Below, piece after piece: positions 9,960-17,932 of a DNA stretch of 64,000 nucleotides. The stretch lies in the NCBI RefSeq assembly GCF_006874465.1, contig NZ_VIRL01000017.1, forward strand, positions 1 through 64,000. Direction: 5' to 3'. Positions within the stretch are counted from its first letter, which is position 1. Every line of letters starts with the position of its first letter. The notes below the pieces were generated by a model, which was given only the letters and a program-made list of their open reading frames with translations, did not search any database and was not told the origin of the DNA. Origin of the DNA: Microbispora bryophytorum (GTDB lineage Bacteria; Actinomycetota; Actinomycetes; Streptosporangiales; Streptosporangiaceae). Made by a program: the position numbers and the translations under genes.

Positions 9960-12900
9960 TCAGACCACCCGCTCCAAAACGGCGCGAGCCTCGGCCAGCA
10001 GGGCCGGGCCGCGCCGTTCGCCGTATTCGGTCTCGATCCGGGAGATGGCGCCGGGGGCGATCCGTTCGGCGTGCGCGGACAGCACCGACCACTGCATCGT
10101 CGGGACGAACCGGTTGTAGGCGAACCGGTCGGCGAGCACGAGCAGCCGCACCGCCTCCTCGACCGGCAGCGCCCCCCTTCGCAGGCCCCAGATGCCCAGC
10201 CCGGCGAGCACCATCCCCACCAGCGGGTAGTCCCTGAAGGCGTGGTCGGAGTCGAACGCGATCAGGACCTTGGCCCGCAGCGACGCGAAGAGGTCCGCGC
10301 CGTCGTCGCCCCCGCCGTACTCCGCGAACGCCGAGACCGCGACGACCTCGCCGACGATGGCCCACATCGTCGAACCCTCCGGCACGCCCGGCATACGCAG
10401 GTTCCGGAGCGCCTCGGCGGTCTCGCGGTGCTGCCGCAGTCCCTCGGCGATGTCGCCGTCGACGAGGGCCAACTGGGCTATGCCGGAGGCGACCGCCAGG
10501 ACCTCGCCGTAGGTGCCCTGGGAGGCGACCGTCTCCAGTTCGTCGAGCATCCTCGCGGCGTCGTCTCGGCGGCCCTCGGCGAGCGCCGACATGGCGAGGG
10601 TGGCGCGGATCTGTACGGCGTCCTCCACCGCCCCGAGGCGTTCGAGCACGGGGATTGCCTCGGTGGCATGCAGGGAGGCCGACGCGGAGTCACCGAGGTG
10701 CGCGTACAGAGCGGCGAGGTGGATGCGCAGCACCGCCCGGTGCCAGGGACCGTCGTCGTCGCCGACGAGTGCGAGGGCGGCCTGGGCCGCTTCGACGGCG
10801 CCGACCGGGTCGCCGGTGTTCTCCCGGCCGTGGCTCAGCCAGTGCAGCGCGATCCGGCGAGTCAGCGGGTCGGGGTCGGCGGCCAGCTTTTCCAGGCCGC
10901 GCTCCTGGTCCGACAGCATGGTGAGCAGTGCGGTCACCAGCGCCCGCACGGCCGGGTTCGCCGAGTCGGCGCCCAGCTCGGACAGCAGCCGCGTCAGTGT
11001 CCCGGTCTCTTCGAGGGAGATGACGCTGGTGGTGAACAGCGCGATGCTCAGGGCCAGCCGGGTCCGGTCGAGGAGCCGGGGCGGAGGCGTCCAGTCGCTC
11101 AGGGCGGCGGCGATGGCCGGGGTGAGGACGACGGTGCGCGTATGGTTCCCGCAGATCGTCCAGTAGGCGCCCAGAGCGGAGAACAGCACCACGACCGTCT
11201 CCGGAGCGGGATCGGCGAGGGCCTCGCGCAGGACGTCGGCGAGGTTCGTCTCCTCGGCACGCAGCCGGTCCATCGCGTCGACCTGCTCCGGCGAGTACAG
11301 CCGTGCGCCGTGCCGGTCGGCGTAACCGACGGCCCAGGCGCGTACGGCGGCCCGTGCGTCGGCGGTCTCGCCGGCCGAGTCCAGCCGCATACGGCCGAAC
11401 TCGCGCACCGTCTCCAGCATGCGATATCGGACCCCGTCGGCTGTCTCCACGACGGTGAGGAGGGACTGCTCCACGAGCTCCTCGACGTCGCCGAGAGCGT
11501 CGTCGCCGAGCACCTCCTCCGCCGCGTCCAGGGTGAAGCCGTCCGGGAAGGCCGAGAGGCGGCGCAGGGCCCGGCGCTCCCGCTCGCCGAGAAGGTTCCA
11601 GGACCAGTCGATCACCGCCAGCAGCGTCTGGTGCCGGAAGGGGGCGCTCCGATCGCCGCCGCGCAGCAGCGCGAACCGGTCCGCCAGCCGCCGGGCGATC
11701 TCGGCCGGTGACATCACCCTCACCTTGGCGGCGGCCAGTTCGATCGCGAGCGGCAGGCCGTCCAAGCGGGACACGACGGCGCGTACGTCGTCCTCGTCGA
11801 GGTGCACACCGGGCCGGGCCGCGGTCGCGCGGTCGCCGAACAGCTCGACGGCGTCGGCGGTTCCCAACTGGGGCAGCGGATAGGCACGTTCGGCGGCGAT
11901 CGCCAGCGGCGAGCGGGTCGTGGTGAGGACGCGCAGCTCCCGGGTGGTCGCGGTCAGATAGGCGACCAGGTCGGCGACCGCCTCCACCAGATGCTCGCAG
12001 TTGTCGAGGACCAGCAGCGTGGGGGCCAGATCGAGCTGCTGGGCGATCCGGGCCCTGATGTCGGCGCGCTGCTGCGGGGTGAGCGTGCGGCGCCCTGTCA
12101 CCGAGTCGCGGACGCCGAGCGCGGACCCGACCTCGCCGACCAGGTCCTCGGGTGCGGTCACGCCGACCAGCTCGACGAAGTGCACCACCGGCTGCGAGGC
12201 CTCGCGGGCGACGGCATGGGCGAGCCGGGTCTTGCCGAGCCCGCCAGGACCGAGGATCGAGACCACCCGTGAGGTGGCGAGTAGCGCCCGCACCTGCCGG
12301 AGGTCGTCGTCGCGGCCGAGCAGCGGGGTGGTCTCGAACCGCACGCCGGCGCGTACGGGGCTGTCGAGTGCCAGCAGCTCACGATGGATGCGTCGCAGCT
12401 CAGGGCCGACGTCGGCGCCGATCCGGTCGCGCAGGCCGGACCGGTAACGCTCGAAGCGGTCCAGCGCGGCGCCCGTTCCGCGCACCGCCGCCTCGCTGTG
12501 CAGGAGGTCGGCGAGCAGTCCCTCGTCCTCGGGGTGGAGCCGCACCGCCTCCTCGATCTCGGGCAGGGCGAGGTCGTGGTCGCCGCTGCGGCTGCGGGCC
12601 CGGGCGAGCACGACCCGCGCGGCCGCCAGATCGCGTTCCGCGCGCTGGCGCGCCTCGGCCAGCGGGCCGCCGCCCTCGGGCGGCAGCGCTCCGACGCCCA
12701 GCGCGAGCGCCTCCTGCGCCGCCGTGACCGCCGCGGCCGGATCCTCGGCGAGCAGCGCCCGCGCGCGGTCCGACAGACGGTGCAGCCGGCCGGCGTCGAC
12801 CCGCTCGGGCGGGACCTCGAGCCGGTAGCCGCCCCCCTCCGTGACCAGCGTCTCCGCCCCCACGACCGACCTGGTCCGGGACACCAGGACCTGCAGCGCC

Positions 12901-13070
12901 TTCGCCGGATTGGCCGGTTCGCTGTCCCCCCACACCTCCGCGACGAGCTGGTCCGCGTTCACGGTCCGGCAGGCGAGCGCGAGGGCCGCGAGCAGTGCCT
13001 GGGCCCTCTCGCCGACCACCGGCTGCCCCCGCCACCGCACACGGTCGAGCAGGGTCAGATCGATCGGCAT
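9960..13070 (-). CDS. AfsR/SARP-type regulator with BTAD, NB-ARC ATPase and TPR-like region
   Basis: This 1036-residue protein has in order an OmpR-like winged helix (about 1-85), a bacterial transcriptional activator domain (about 90-240), an NB-ARC/AAA STAND ATPase with P-loop GPGGLGKT (274-281) and LLVLDNCEHLVEAVADLV, then a long Ala/Leu-rich helical TPR-like region. STAND regulators of this kind switch on antibiotic or efflux genes (family knowledge). The start is ATG 13070. Its position next to the exporter suggests control of it, but the genes are convergent, so this is inference. It is transcribed alone. Confidence 0.92.
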   Translation of the reverse strand: MPIDLTLLDRVRWRGQPVVGERAQALLAALALACRTVNADQLVAEVWGDSEPANPAKALQVLVSRTRSVVGAETLVTEGGGYRLEVPPERVDAGRLHRLSDRARALLAEDPAAAVTAAQEALALGVGALPPEGGGPLAEARQRAERDLAAARVVLARARSRSGDHDLALPEIEEAVRLHPEDEGLLADLLHSEAAVRGTGAALDRFERYRSGLRDRIGADVGPELRRIHRELLALDSPVRAGVRFETTPLLGRDDDLRQVRALLATSRVVSILGPGGLGKTRLAHAVAREASQPVVHFVELVGVTAPEDLVGEVGSALGVRDSVTGRRTLTPQQRADIRARIAQQLDLAPTLLVLDNCEHLVEAVADLVAYLTATTRELRVLTTTRSPLAIAAERAYPLPQLGTADAVELFGDRATAARPGVHLDEDDVRAVVSRLDGLPLAIELAAAKVRVMSPAEIARRLADRFALLRGGDRSAPFRHQTLLAVIDWSWNLLGERERRALRRLSAFPDGFTLDAAEEVLGDDALGDVEELVEQSLLTVVETADGVRYRMLETVREFGRMRLDSAGETADARAAVRAWAVGYADRHGARLYSPEQVDAMDRLRAEETNLADVLREALADPAPETVVVLFSALGAYWTICGNHTRTVVLTPAIAAALSDWTPPPRLLDRTRLALSIALFTTSVISLEETGTLTRLLSELGADSANPAVRALVTALLTMLSDQERGLEKLAADPDPLTRRIALHWLSHGRENTGDPVGAVEAAQAALALVGDDDGPWHRAVLRIHLAALYAHLGDSASASLHATEAIPVLERLGAVEDAVQIRATLAMSALAEGRRDDAARMLDELETVASQGTYGEVLAVASGIAQLALVDGDIAEGLRQHRETAEALRNLRMPGVPEGSTMWAIVGEVVAVSAFAEYGGGDDGADLFASLRAKVLIAFDSDHAFRDYPLVGMVLAGLGIWGLRRGALPVEEAVRLLVLADRFAYNRFVPTMQWSVLSAHAERIAPGAISRIETEYGERRGPALLAEARAVLERVV

Positions 13071-13090
13071 GGCGCAAGTCTAGGCTGGCG

Positions 13091-13960
13091 TCACGGGGTC
13101 GACAGAAAGCGGAAATGATCCTTGCCCGCGACAACCGGATTACGGAGTTCGCCGACCTCGTCGATCGACACGGTGATCAGGTCGCCCACATGCAACAGGA
13201 AGTCGAGCTCGGGCACGATGCCGGTCCCCGTGGAGAGAACGGCCCCGTGGGGATGGTTCTCGGAGTGGAAGAGATAGGCGGTCAGCTCGGTGAGCGGGCG
13301 CCGGATCTGCCTTGTGGAGGTCGTGCCGTCCCAGATGACAGCGCCCTCGCGAGTGACCGTCAGGCGGATGGCGAGGTCGGAGGGGTCGACCTCCCACGCG
13401 GGTCTGATGCCGGAGGACAGGGCGCATGCTCCGGCGTACATCTTGGCCTGCGGTAGGTAGAGCGGGTTTTCGCCCTCCACCGATCGCGAGCTCATGTCGT
13501 TGCAGACGAGGTAGCCGACGATCTCCTCGAAGCGGTTCACCACGAGAGCCAGCTCGGGCTCGGGAACGTTGAGCTCGGAGTCGGAGCGGATGCCGACGGG
13601 TTCGCCGTCGACGACCACGCGCCAGGCGGGCGACTTGAAGAACAGTTCGGGACGCTCGGCGTCATAGACCAGCTCGTAGACCGATTTGAGGTCGCTTTCC
13701 TCCACCCGCGCGTCCCGGGAGCGCAGGTAGGTCACGCCCGCGGCCCACACCTCCGTGGCGCCGTCCACGGGGGCGAGCAGACGTACCTCGCCGAGCACGC
13801 GGTCGGGGACGGCGTCGGCGCACATCCGCTCGATGTCCTCGATCCGGTGGTTCAGAAGCTCGAACATGCCGGCGACCGGGAGGGTGGACAGCACGCCCTC
13901 ATCGATTACGGCGATGCGTGGGCGGGGGTCGCTGTCACTCCTGTATCGAACGATGTGCAT
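13091..13960 (-). CDS. FAH-family 2-keto-3-deoxy-pentonate dehydratase-like protein
   Basis: This 289-residue protein belongs to the fumarylacetoacetate hydrolase fold. Metal-site segments are visible as NVPEPELALVVN and the NDMSSRS..GENPLYLPQAK block. The latter is characteristic of 2-keto-3-deoxy-D-arabinonate dehydratases (family knowledge), which yield 2-oxoglutarate semialdehyde in oxidative pentose breakdown. The start is ATG 13960 with GGGAAAG upstream. It is divergent from the GH3 glycosidase across a LacI-type operator. The IlvD/Edd dehydratase at 23692 would supply its substrate. The exact pentose (arabinose or xylose) cannot be told. Confidence 0.82.
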   Translation of the reverse strand: MHIVRYRSDSDPRPRIAVIDEGVLSTLPVAGMFELLNHRIEDIERMCADAVPDRVLGEVRLLAPVDGATEVWAAGVTYLRSRDARVEESDLKSVYELVYDAERPELFFKSPAWRVVVDGEPVGIRSDSELNVPEPELALVVNRFEEIVGYLVCNDMSSRSVEGENPLYLPQAKMYAGACALSSGIRPAWEVDPSDLAIRLTVTREGAVIWDGTTSTRQIRRPLTELTAYLFHSENHPHGAVLSTGTGIVPELDFLLHVGDLITVSIDEVGELRNPVVAGKDHFRFLSTP

Positions 13961-14069
13961 TCGGGTCTTTCCCTTCTGCCGTGAATGGCTGACGTCAGGG
14001 CCGGCGGATGGCGGAATCCGCGGTTCGAGATCTGGACAAAACGCACAAGATCGGTAACGGTGGCATTGT

Positions 14070-14089
14070 AAACGTTATCGATTACGTTT
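14070..14089. promoter_or_regulatory. LacI operator at the FAH/GH3 divergent promoter
   Basis: AAACGTTATCGATTACGTTT equals its reverse complement at 18 of 20 positions (AAACGT-N-ATCGAT-N-ACGTTT). A close relative lies at 16657-16676 before the nearby lacI. It is the probable binding site of the LacI protein at 16696-17718. Its position excludes GH3 starts upstream of it. Confidence 0.75.
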
Positions 14090-14127
14090 GCGAGGGAATG
14101 GGATCGAGCAGTGATTGGAGTGACCGG

Positions 14128-16503
14128 GTGACCACTGTGAGGCGGGAATCGGGAGCGGCGTACACCGATCCGGGCGTGCCGGTGGGCGAGCGCGTGGCGG
14201 ATCTGATGGGCCGGATGACCCGGGCGGAGAAGCTCGCGCAACTGGGGAGCGTCTGGGCGTTCTCCCTGATCGAGGCGGGCCGATACTCACCGGAGCGGGC
14301 GCGTGCGGTCCTCCGGCACGGGCTGGGGCACGTGACCCGGGTCGCGGGAGCCACCAATCTCAAGGCGGCGCAGGTCGCGCGGGTCGCCAACGAGATCCAG
14401 CGATTTCTGGCGACGGAGACCCGGCTGGGGATCCCGGCGATCGTGCACGAGGAGGTGTGCTCCGGATTGATGGCGCGGGAGGCGACCGTCTTCCCCCAGG
14501 CGATCGGTGTCGCGAGCACCTGGGAACCGGAGCTCAACCGGCGGCTGGCGGACGCCGTCCGCGCGCAGATGCGCGCGACGGGAAGCCACCAGGGGCTCTC
14601 ACCGGTGCTGGACGTGGTGCGGGACCCGCGGTGGGGCCGGACCGAGGAGACCTACGGGGAGGATCCATACCTGGTGGCCCGCATGGGCGTGGCCTTCATC
14701 CGGGGCCTCCAGGGCGCCTCGCTGACGGAGGGCGTCATCGCGACGGCCAAGCACTTCGTCGGTTACGGGGCGTCCGAGGGCGGGTTGAACTGGGCGCCGG
14801 CGCACCTGCCGCCTCGTCTGCTGCGGGAGGTGTATCTGTACCCGTTCGAGGCGGCGGTCCGTGAGGCGGGCCTCCAGTCGGTGATGGCCGGTTACCACGA
14901 GCTGGACGGCATTCCCTGCCACGCCAACCGTGAGCTCCTCGGCGACGTCCTCCGCGAGGAGTGGGGCTTCGAGGGGACCGTCGTGTCGGACTACTTCGCC
15001 GTGGACGATCTCCACTCGTATCACCACTTCGCCGGGGACAAGCCGCAGGCGGCGGCTCTGGCGCTCACCGCGGGCACCGACGTCGAGCTTCCGGCGACGG
15101 ACGCGTACGCGGGCGCGCTGGCACAGGCCCTGGACGCCGGCGAGGTCGGCGAAGCGGAACTGGACGAGGCGGTCGCACGGGTTCTGCGGCACAAGTTCGA
15201 GCTGGGCCTGTTCGAGAACCCCTACGTCGACGAGGCCGCGGTCGGGGTGGCGGTGAACGCCGAGGGGCACCGCGAGGTGGCGCTCGAGATCGCTCGCCAC
15301 AGCCTCGTCCTGCTCAAGAACGACGGCATGCTGCCGTTGCGGCCGGACGCGGGAACGGTGGCGCTCATCGGGCCGAACGCCGACGACGCCCGCCACCTGC
15401 TCGGCGACTACTCCTTCGCGGCGCATGTCGAGTCGTTGATGCAGGCGCGCGAGCGGCAGGGCCTGCTCGGCCAGATGATGACGATCCCGGACGACCTCGA
15501 GATCGAGGAGAGCACGGACGGGATGCCGACGGTGCGCGACGAGCTCGCGGCCCGCCTGGGCGACCGGCTGCGCTACGCGCGTGGGTGCGATGTGATCGAC
15601 ACGTCGAGGGACGGTTTCGACGAGGCGGTCGCGGCGGCCGCGGCGGCCGACGTCGCGGTGCTGGTCCTGGGAGATCGTTCGGGGTTGACCACCAGGGCGA
15701 CCACGGGGGAGTCGCGTGATCGGTCCAGCTTGGAACTGCCCGGTGTCCAGGAGGATCTGGTTCGCGCCGTCGTCGCCACCGGCACCCCGGTGGTGGCGGT
15801 GCTCGTCGCCGGCCGGCCCGTCGGCGGCGACTTCCTGCACGACAGTTGCGCCGCGGTGCTGATGGCCTGGTTGCCGGGGCAGACCGGGGCGAGGGCGATC
15901 GCCGAGGTTCTGCTCGGCGAGGTGAACCCCAGCGGGAAGCTGCCCATCTCCTATCCGCGCACCGTGGGCCAGATACCCGTCTTCTACGGGCACAAGGTGT
16001 CCGGGGGGCGCTCGCACTGGCACGGTGACTACGTCGACTCGCCCGTCAGCCCGCGCTACCGCTTCGGTCACGGACTCGGATACGCCCCGTTCGTCATCGA
16101 ACGGGCCACGCTGGACCGCACCGAGGTGATCGCCGGGGACGGCGTCGCGGTGGAGGTCGCGGTGGCCAACACCGGCGACCGGGCCGGCGAGGAGGTCGTC
16201 CAGCTCTACATACGGGACCCGCAGGCGACGGTCACCCGGCCGGTGCTCGAACTGAAGAGCTTCGCCCGCGTGTCCGCCGGCGCCGGGGAGCGAACGGTCA
16301 TCCGCTTCCACCTGCCCACGGGCCAGCTCGGCTTCTACGACCGGAACATGAACTATGCGGTAGAAACCGGCAATATCGAGGTGTATGTCGGATTCTCCGC
16401 TGACGCCCACACCCACGCGGGCACGTTCACCATCACGGGCGACGCGGACCGGTCGGAGGTCCGCAAGGCCTACACGGGCGCGGTCACGTCACCGGCCGAG
16501 TGA
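14128..16503 (+). CDS. GH3 beta-glycosidase (beta-xylosidase/glucosidase type)
   Basis: A 791-residue GH3 enzyme with no signal peptide, so probably cytoplasmic, cleaving imported oligosaccharides. The N-terminal barrel has GRTEETYGEDPYL, KHFVGYG and the nucleophile Asp288 in VVSDYFAVDD. The second GH3 domain (RHSLVLLKNDGMLPL, PNADDA, VLVAGRP, LPGQTGARAIAEVLLGEVNPSGKLPISYP) and a C-terminal fibronectin-like domain (YIRDPQATVTRPVLELKSF) follow. The start is GTG 14128, with GGAG 8 nt upstream, because the operator at 14070-14089 lies upstream; ATG 14098 has poorer spacing. The surrounding pentose genes favour beta-xylosidase or arabinosidase activity. Confidence 0.92.
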   Translation: MTTVRRESGAAYTDPGVPVGERVADLMGRMTRAEKLAQLGSVWAFSLIEAGRYSPERARAVLRHGLGHVTRVAGATNLKAAQVARVANEIQRFLATETRLGIPAIVHEEVCSGLMAREATVFPQAIGVASTWEPELNRRLADAVRAQMRATGSHQGLSPVLDVVRDPRWGRTEETYGEDPYLVARMGVAFIRGLQGASLTEGVIATAKHFVGYGASEGGLNWAPAHLPPRLLREVYLYPFEAAVREAGLQSVMAGYHELDGIPCHANRELLGDVLREEWGFEGTVVSDYFAVDDLHSYHHFAGDKPQAAALALTAGTDVELPATDAYAGALAQALDAGEVGEAELDEAVARVLRHKFELGLFENPYVDEAAVGVAVNAEGHREVALEIARHSLVLLKNDGMLPLRPDAGTVALIGPNADDARHLLGDYSFAAHVESLMQARERQGLLGQMMTIPDDLEIEESTDGMPTVRDELAARLGDRLRYARGCDVIDTSRDGFDEAVAAAAAADVAVLVLGDRSGLTTRATTGESRDRSSLELPGVQEDLVRAVVATGTPVVAVLVAGRPVGGDFLHDSCAAVLMAWLPGQTGARAIAEVLLGEVNPSGKLPISYPRTVGQIPVFYGHKVSGGRSHWHGDYVDSPVSPRYRFGHGLGYAPFVIERATLDRTEVIAGDGVAVEVAVANTGDRAGEEVVQLYIRDPQATVTRPVLELKSFARVSAGAGERTVIRFHLPTGQLGFYDRNMNYAVETGNIEVYVGFSADAHTHAGTFTITGDADRSEVRKAYTGAVTSPAE

Positions 16504-16524
16504 GACGACGGCGTGAGGCGAGAC

Positions 16525-16550
16525 GGGCAGCCGCGGCTCCGCGGCTGCCC
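16525..16550. terminator. Terminator after GH3
   Basis: GGGCAGCCGC and GCGGCTGCCC form a perfect 10-bp stem with a 6-nt loop, 21 bp after the GH3 stop. Confidence 0.8.
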
Positions 16551-16656
16551 CACTGTCATGCCTATTTGGGGCACGCCCTAAAGGGAGTACGGTCGTCGTA
16601 ACGAGAAGCCGAAAGGCCTTGTGTTTGCTATCGGTGTCGCTTACGTTAAAGGCCGG

Positions 16657-16676
16657 AAACGTAACCGATAACGATT
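16657..16676. promoter_or_regulatory. LacI operator before the pentose-locus lacI
   Basis: AAACGTAACCGATAACGATT matches the reverse complement of the 14070-14089 operator at 18 of 20 positions. It lies 19 bp before the lacI start, consistent with autoregulation. A further ACGTTA half-site lies at about 16643. Confidence 0.7.
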
Positions 16677-16695
16677 GCAATGCGGAGAGAGCGGC

Positions 16696-17718
16696 ATGGT
16701 CGAGGGCGGTGCGCCGGTGACGATGAGTGATGTCGCGCGCCTGGCGGGCGTCTCCACTGCGACCGTGTCGCGGGTGGTCAACGGACGTTACGGCGTCAGC
16801 GCCAGCACCACCGCGCAGGTCCGTTCGGCCATCGAGCGACTGGGCTACGAGTCGAGCCTCGTGGCGGCGAGCCTGCGGCGCACCCGCACCAACGTTCTGG
16901 GATTGGTGACCCACAGCTTCCAGTCCTACACGGCTGAGGTGCTCAAGGGCGTGATGGACGCGCTGACCCAGTCGGGCTTCGACCTGATCGTCTATGCCAA
17001 CAGCGATCTCTACGGCACCTACTCGGAGGGCTGGGAGCGGCGGCATCTGAGTCGCCTGTCGGGCACCCTCACGGATGGCTGCATCGTGGTCACGCCCTGG
17101 GGCGAGGTGCGGAGCAGCACTCCCGTCGTGGTCATCGATCCGGTGAGGGACTCGGCCGTGCCGTCGGTGACGGCGGACAACCTCACGGGCGCCACCACGG
17201 TGGTCGAGCACCTGCTTGGCCTGGGCCATCGGCGTATCGGGTTCATCGCGGGCCGTTCCAGCCTGGCGGCGGCGTGGTCGCGTGAGGAGGGCTACCGCAA
17301 GGCGCTTGCCGAGGCCGGCGTTCCGGTCGATCCGGCGTTGATCGGAAGAGGCGACTTCAACCCCGAGTCCGCGGTCCCGCTGGCGCGCGCCTTGCTGGAA
17401 AGGCCGGACCGGCCGACGGCGATCTTCGCGGCCAGCGACGGGATGGCGCTGAAGGTTCTGGAGGTCGCGAAGGAGATGGGGCTCGACGTTCCCGGCGACC
17501 TGTCGGTGGTCGGATTCGACAACATCCCGGAGTCGGCGTTGGCGGAGCCGAGGCTGACCACTGTGGACCAGTCGATGTACCGGCTCGGACACGAGGCGGC
17601 GCACATGCTCAAGTCGCTGGTGACCGGTGATTGGGAGGGCCGTCGTCAGATAATGCTCCCGACCCGCCTGCTGGTCCGCGACTCCACCGCGCCGGTGAGC
17701 GTCACGACGAGATCATGA
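16696..17718 (+). CDS. LacI-family regulator of the pentose locus
   Basis: This 340-residue protein has the LacI HTH (VTMSDVARLAGVSTATVSRVVNGR) followed by a sugar-binding core (NVLGLVTHSFQSY, GCIVVTPWGE, GHRRIGFIAGRSS, AIFAASDGMALKVLEVA, DLSVVGFDNIPESALAEPRLTTV). The start is ATG 16696 with GGAGA 7 nt upstream. Matching operators lie before it and in the FAH/GH3 promoter, so it very likely represses the pentose genes and itself. Its last codons lie inside a 14-bp tandem repeat that continues past the stop. Confidence 0.93.
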   Translation: MVEGGAPVTMSDVARLAGVSTATVSRVVNGRYGVSASTTAQVRSAIERLGYESSLVAASLRRTRTNVLGLVTHSFQSYTAEVLKGVMDALTQSGFDLIVYANSDLYGTYSEGWERRHLSRLSGTLTDGCIVVTPWGEVRSSTPVVVIDPVRDSAVPSVTADNLTGATTVVEHLLGLGHRRIGFIAGRSSLAAAWSREEGYRKALAEAGVPVDPALIGRGDFNPESAVPLARALLERPDRPTAIFAASDGMALKVLEVAKEMGLDVPGDLSVVGFDNIPESALAEPRLTTVDQSMYRLGHEAAHMLKSLVTGDWEGRRQIMLPTRLLVRDSTAPVSVTTRS

Positions 17719-17766
17719 CGACGGGATCGTGACGACAAGATCATGACGGCGAGAGCATGACACAGA
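17697..17766. repeat. Five imperfect 14-bp tandem repeats across the lacI stop
   Basis: Units begin at 17697, 17711, 17725, 17739 and 17753; representatives are GATCATGACGACGG, GATCGTGACGACAA and GATCATGACGGCGA. The array covers the last codons and stop of lacI and then runs into non-coding DNA. It recreates TGA stops in several frames. Confidence 0.7.
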
Positions 17767-17770
17767 CCCT

Positions 17771-17806
17771 CATCTGCGACGCCAGTTGCAGCTGACGTGG
17801 CAGATG
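17771..17806 (+). terminator. Hairpin after lacI
   Basis: CATCTGC (17771-17777) pairs with GCAGATG (17800-17806), with an inner ACG/CGT extension and AAAA following. It is a probable terminator or leader hairpin. The remaining leader to 17932 shows no gene. Confidence 0.5.
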
Positions 17807-17932
17807 AAAAGGCACCCCCATGAACGGAGGTAGAGAAACACACACCACTACTTAAACCACTGCACATCCACAAGACGATTCAGACTGGCTAGCGGACCCC
17901 ATCCGCTGCCAGTCATCTTAGGAGTGCTCAGT

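Noticed and set aside
9957-11711. A 584-codon open frame on the plus strand
   Set aside because: Antisense of the AfsR-like regulator, which has clear domains on the minus strand.
14599-16416. A 605-codon open frame on the minus strand
   Set aside because: Shadow of the GH3 gene.
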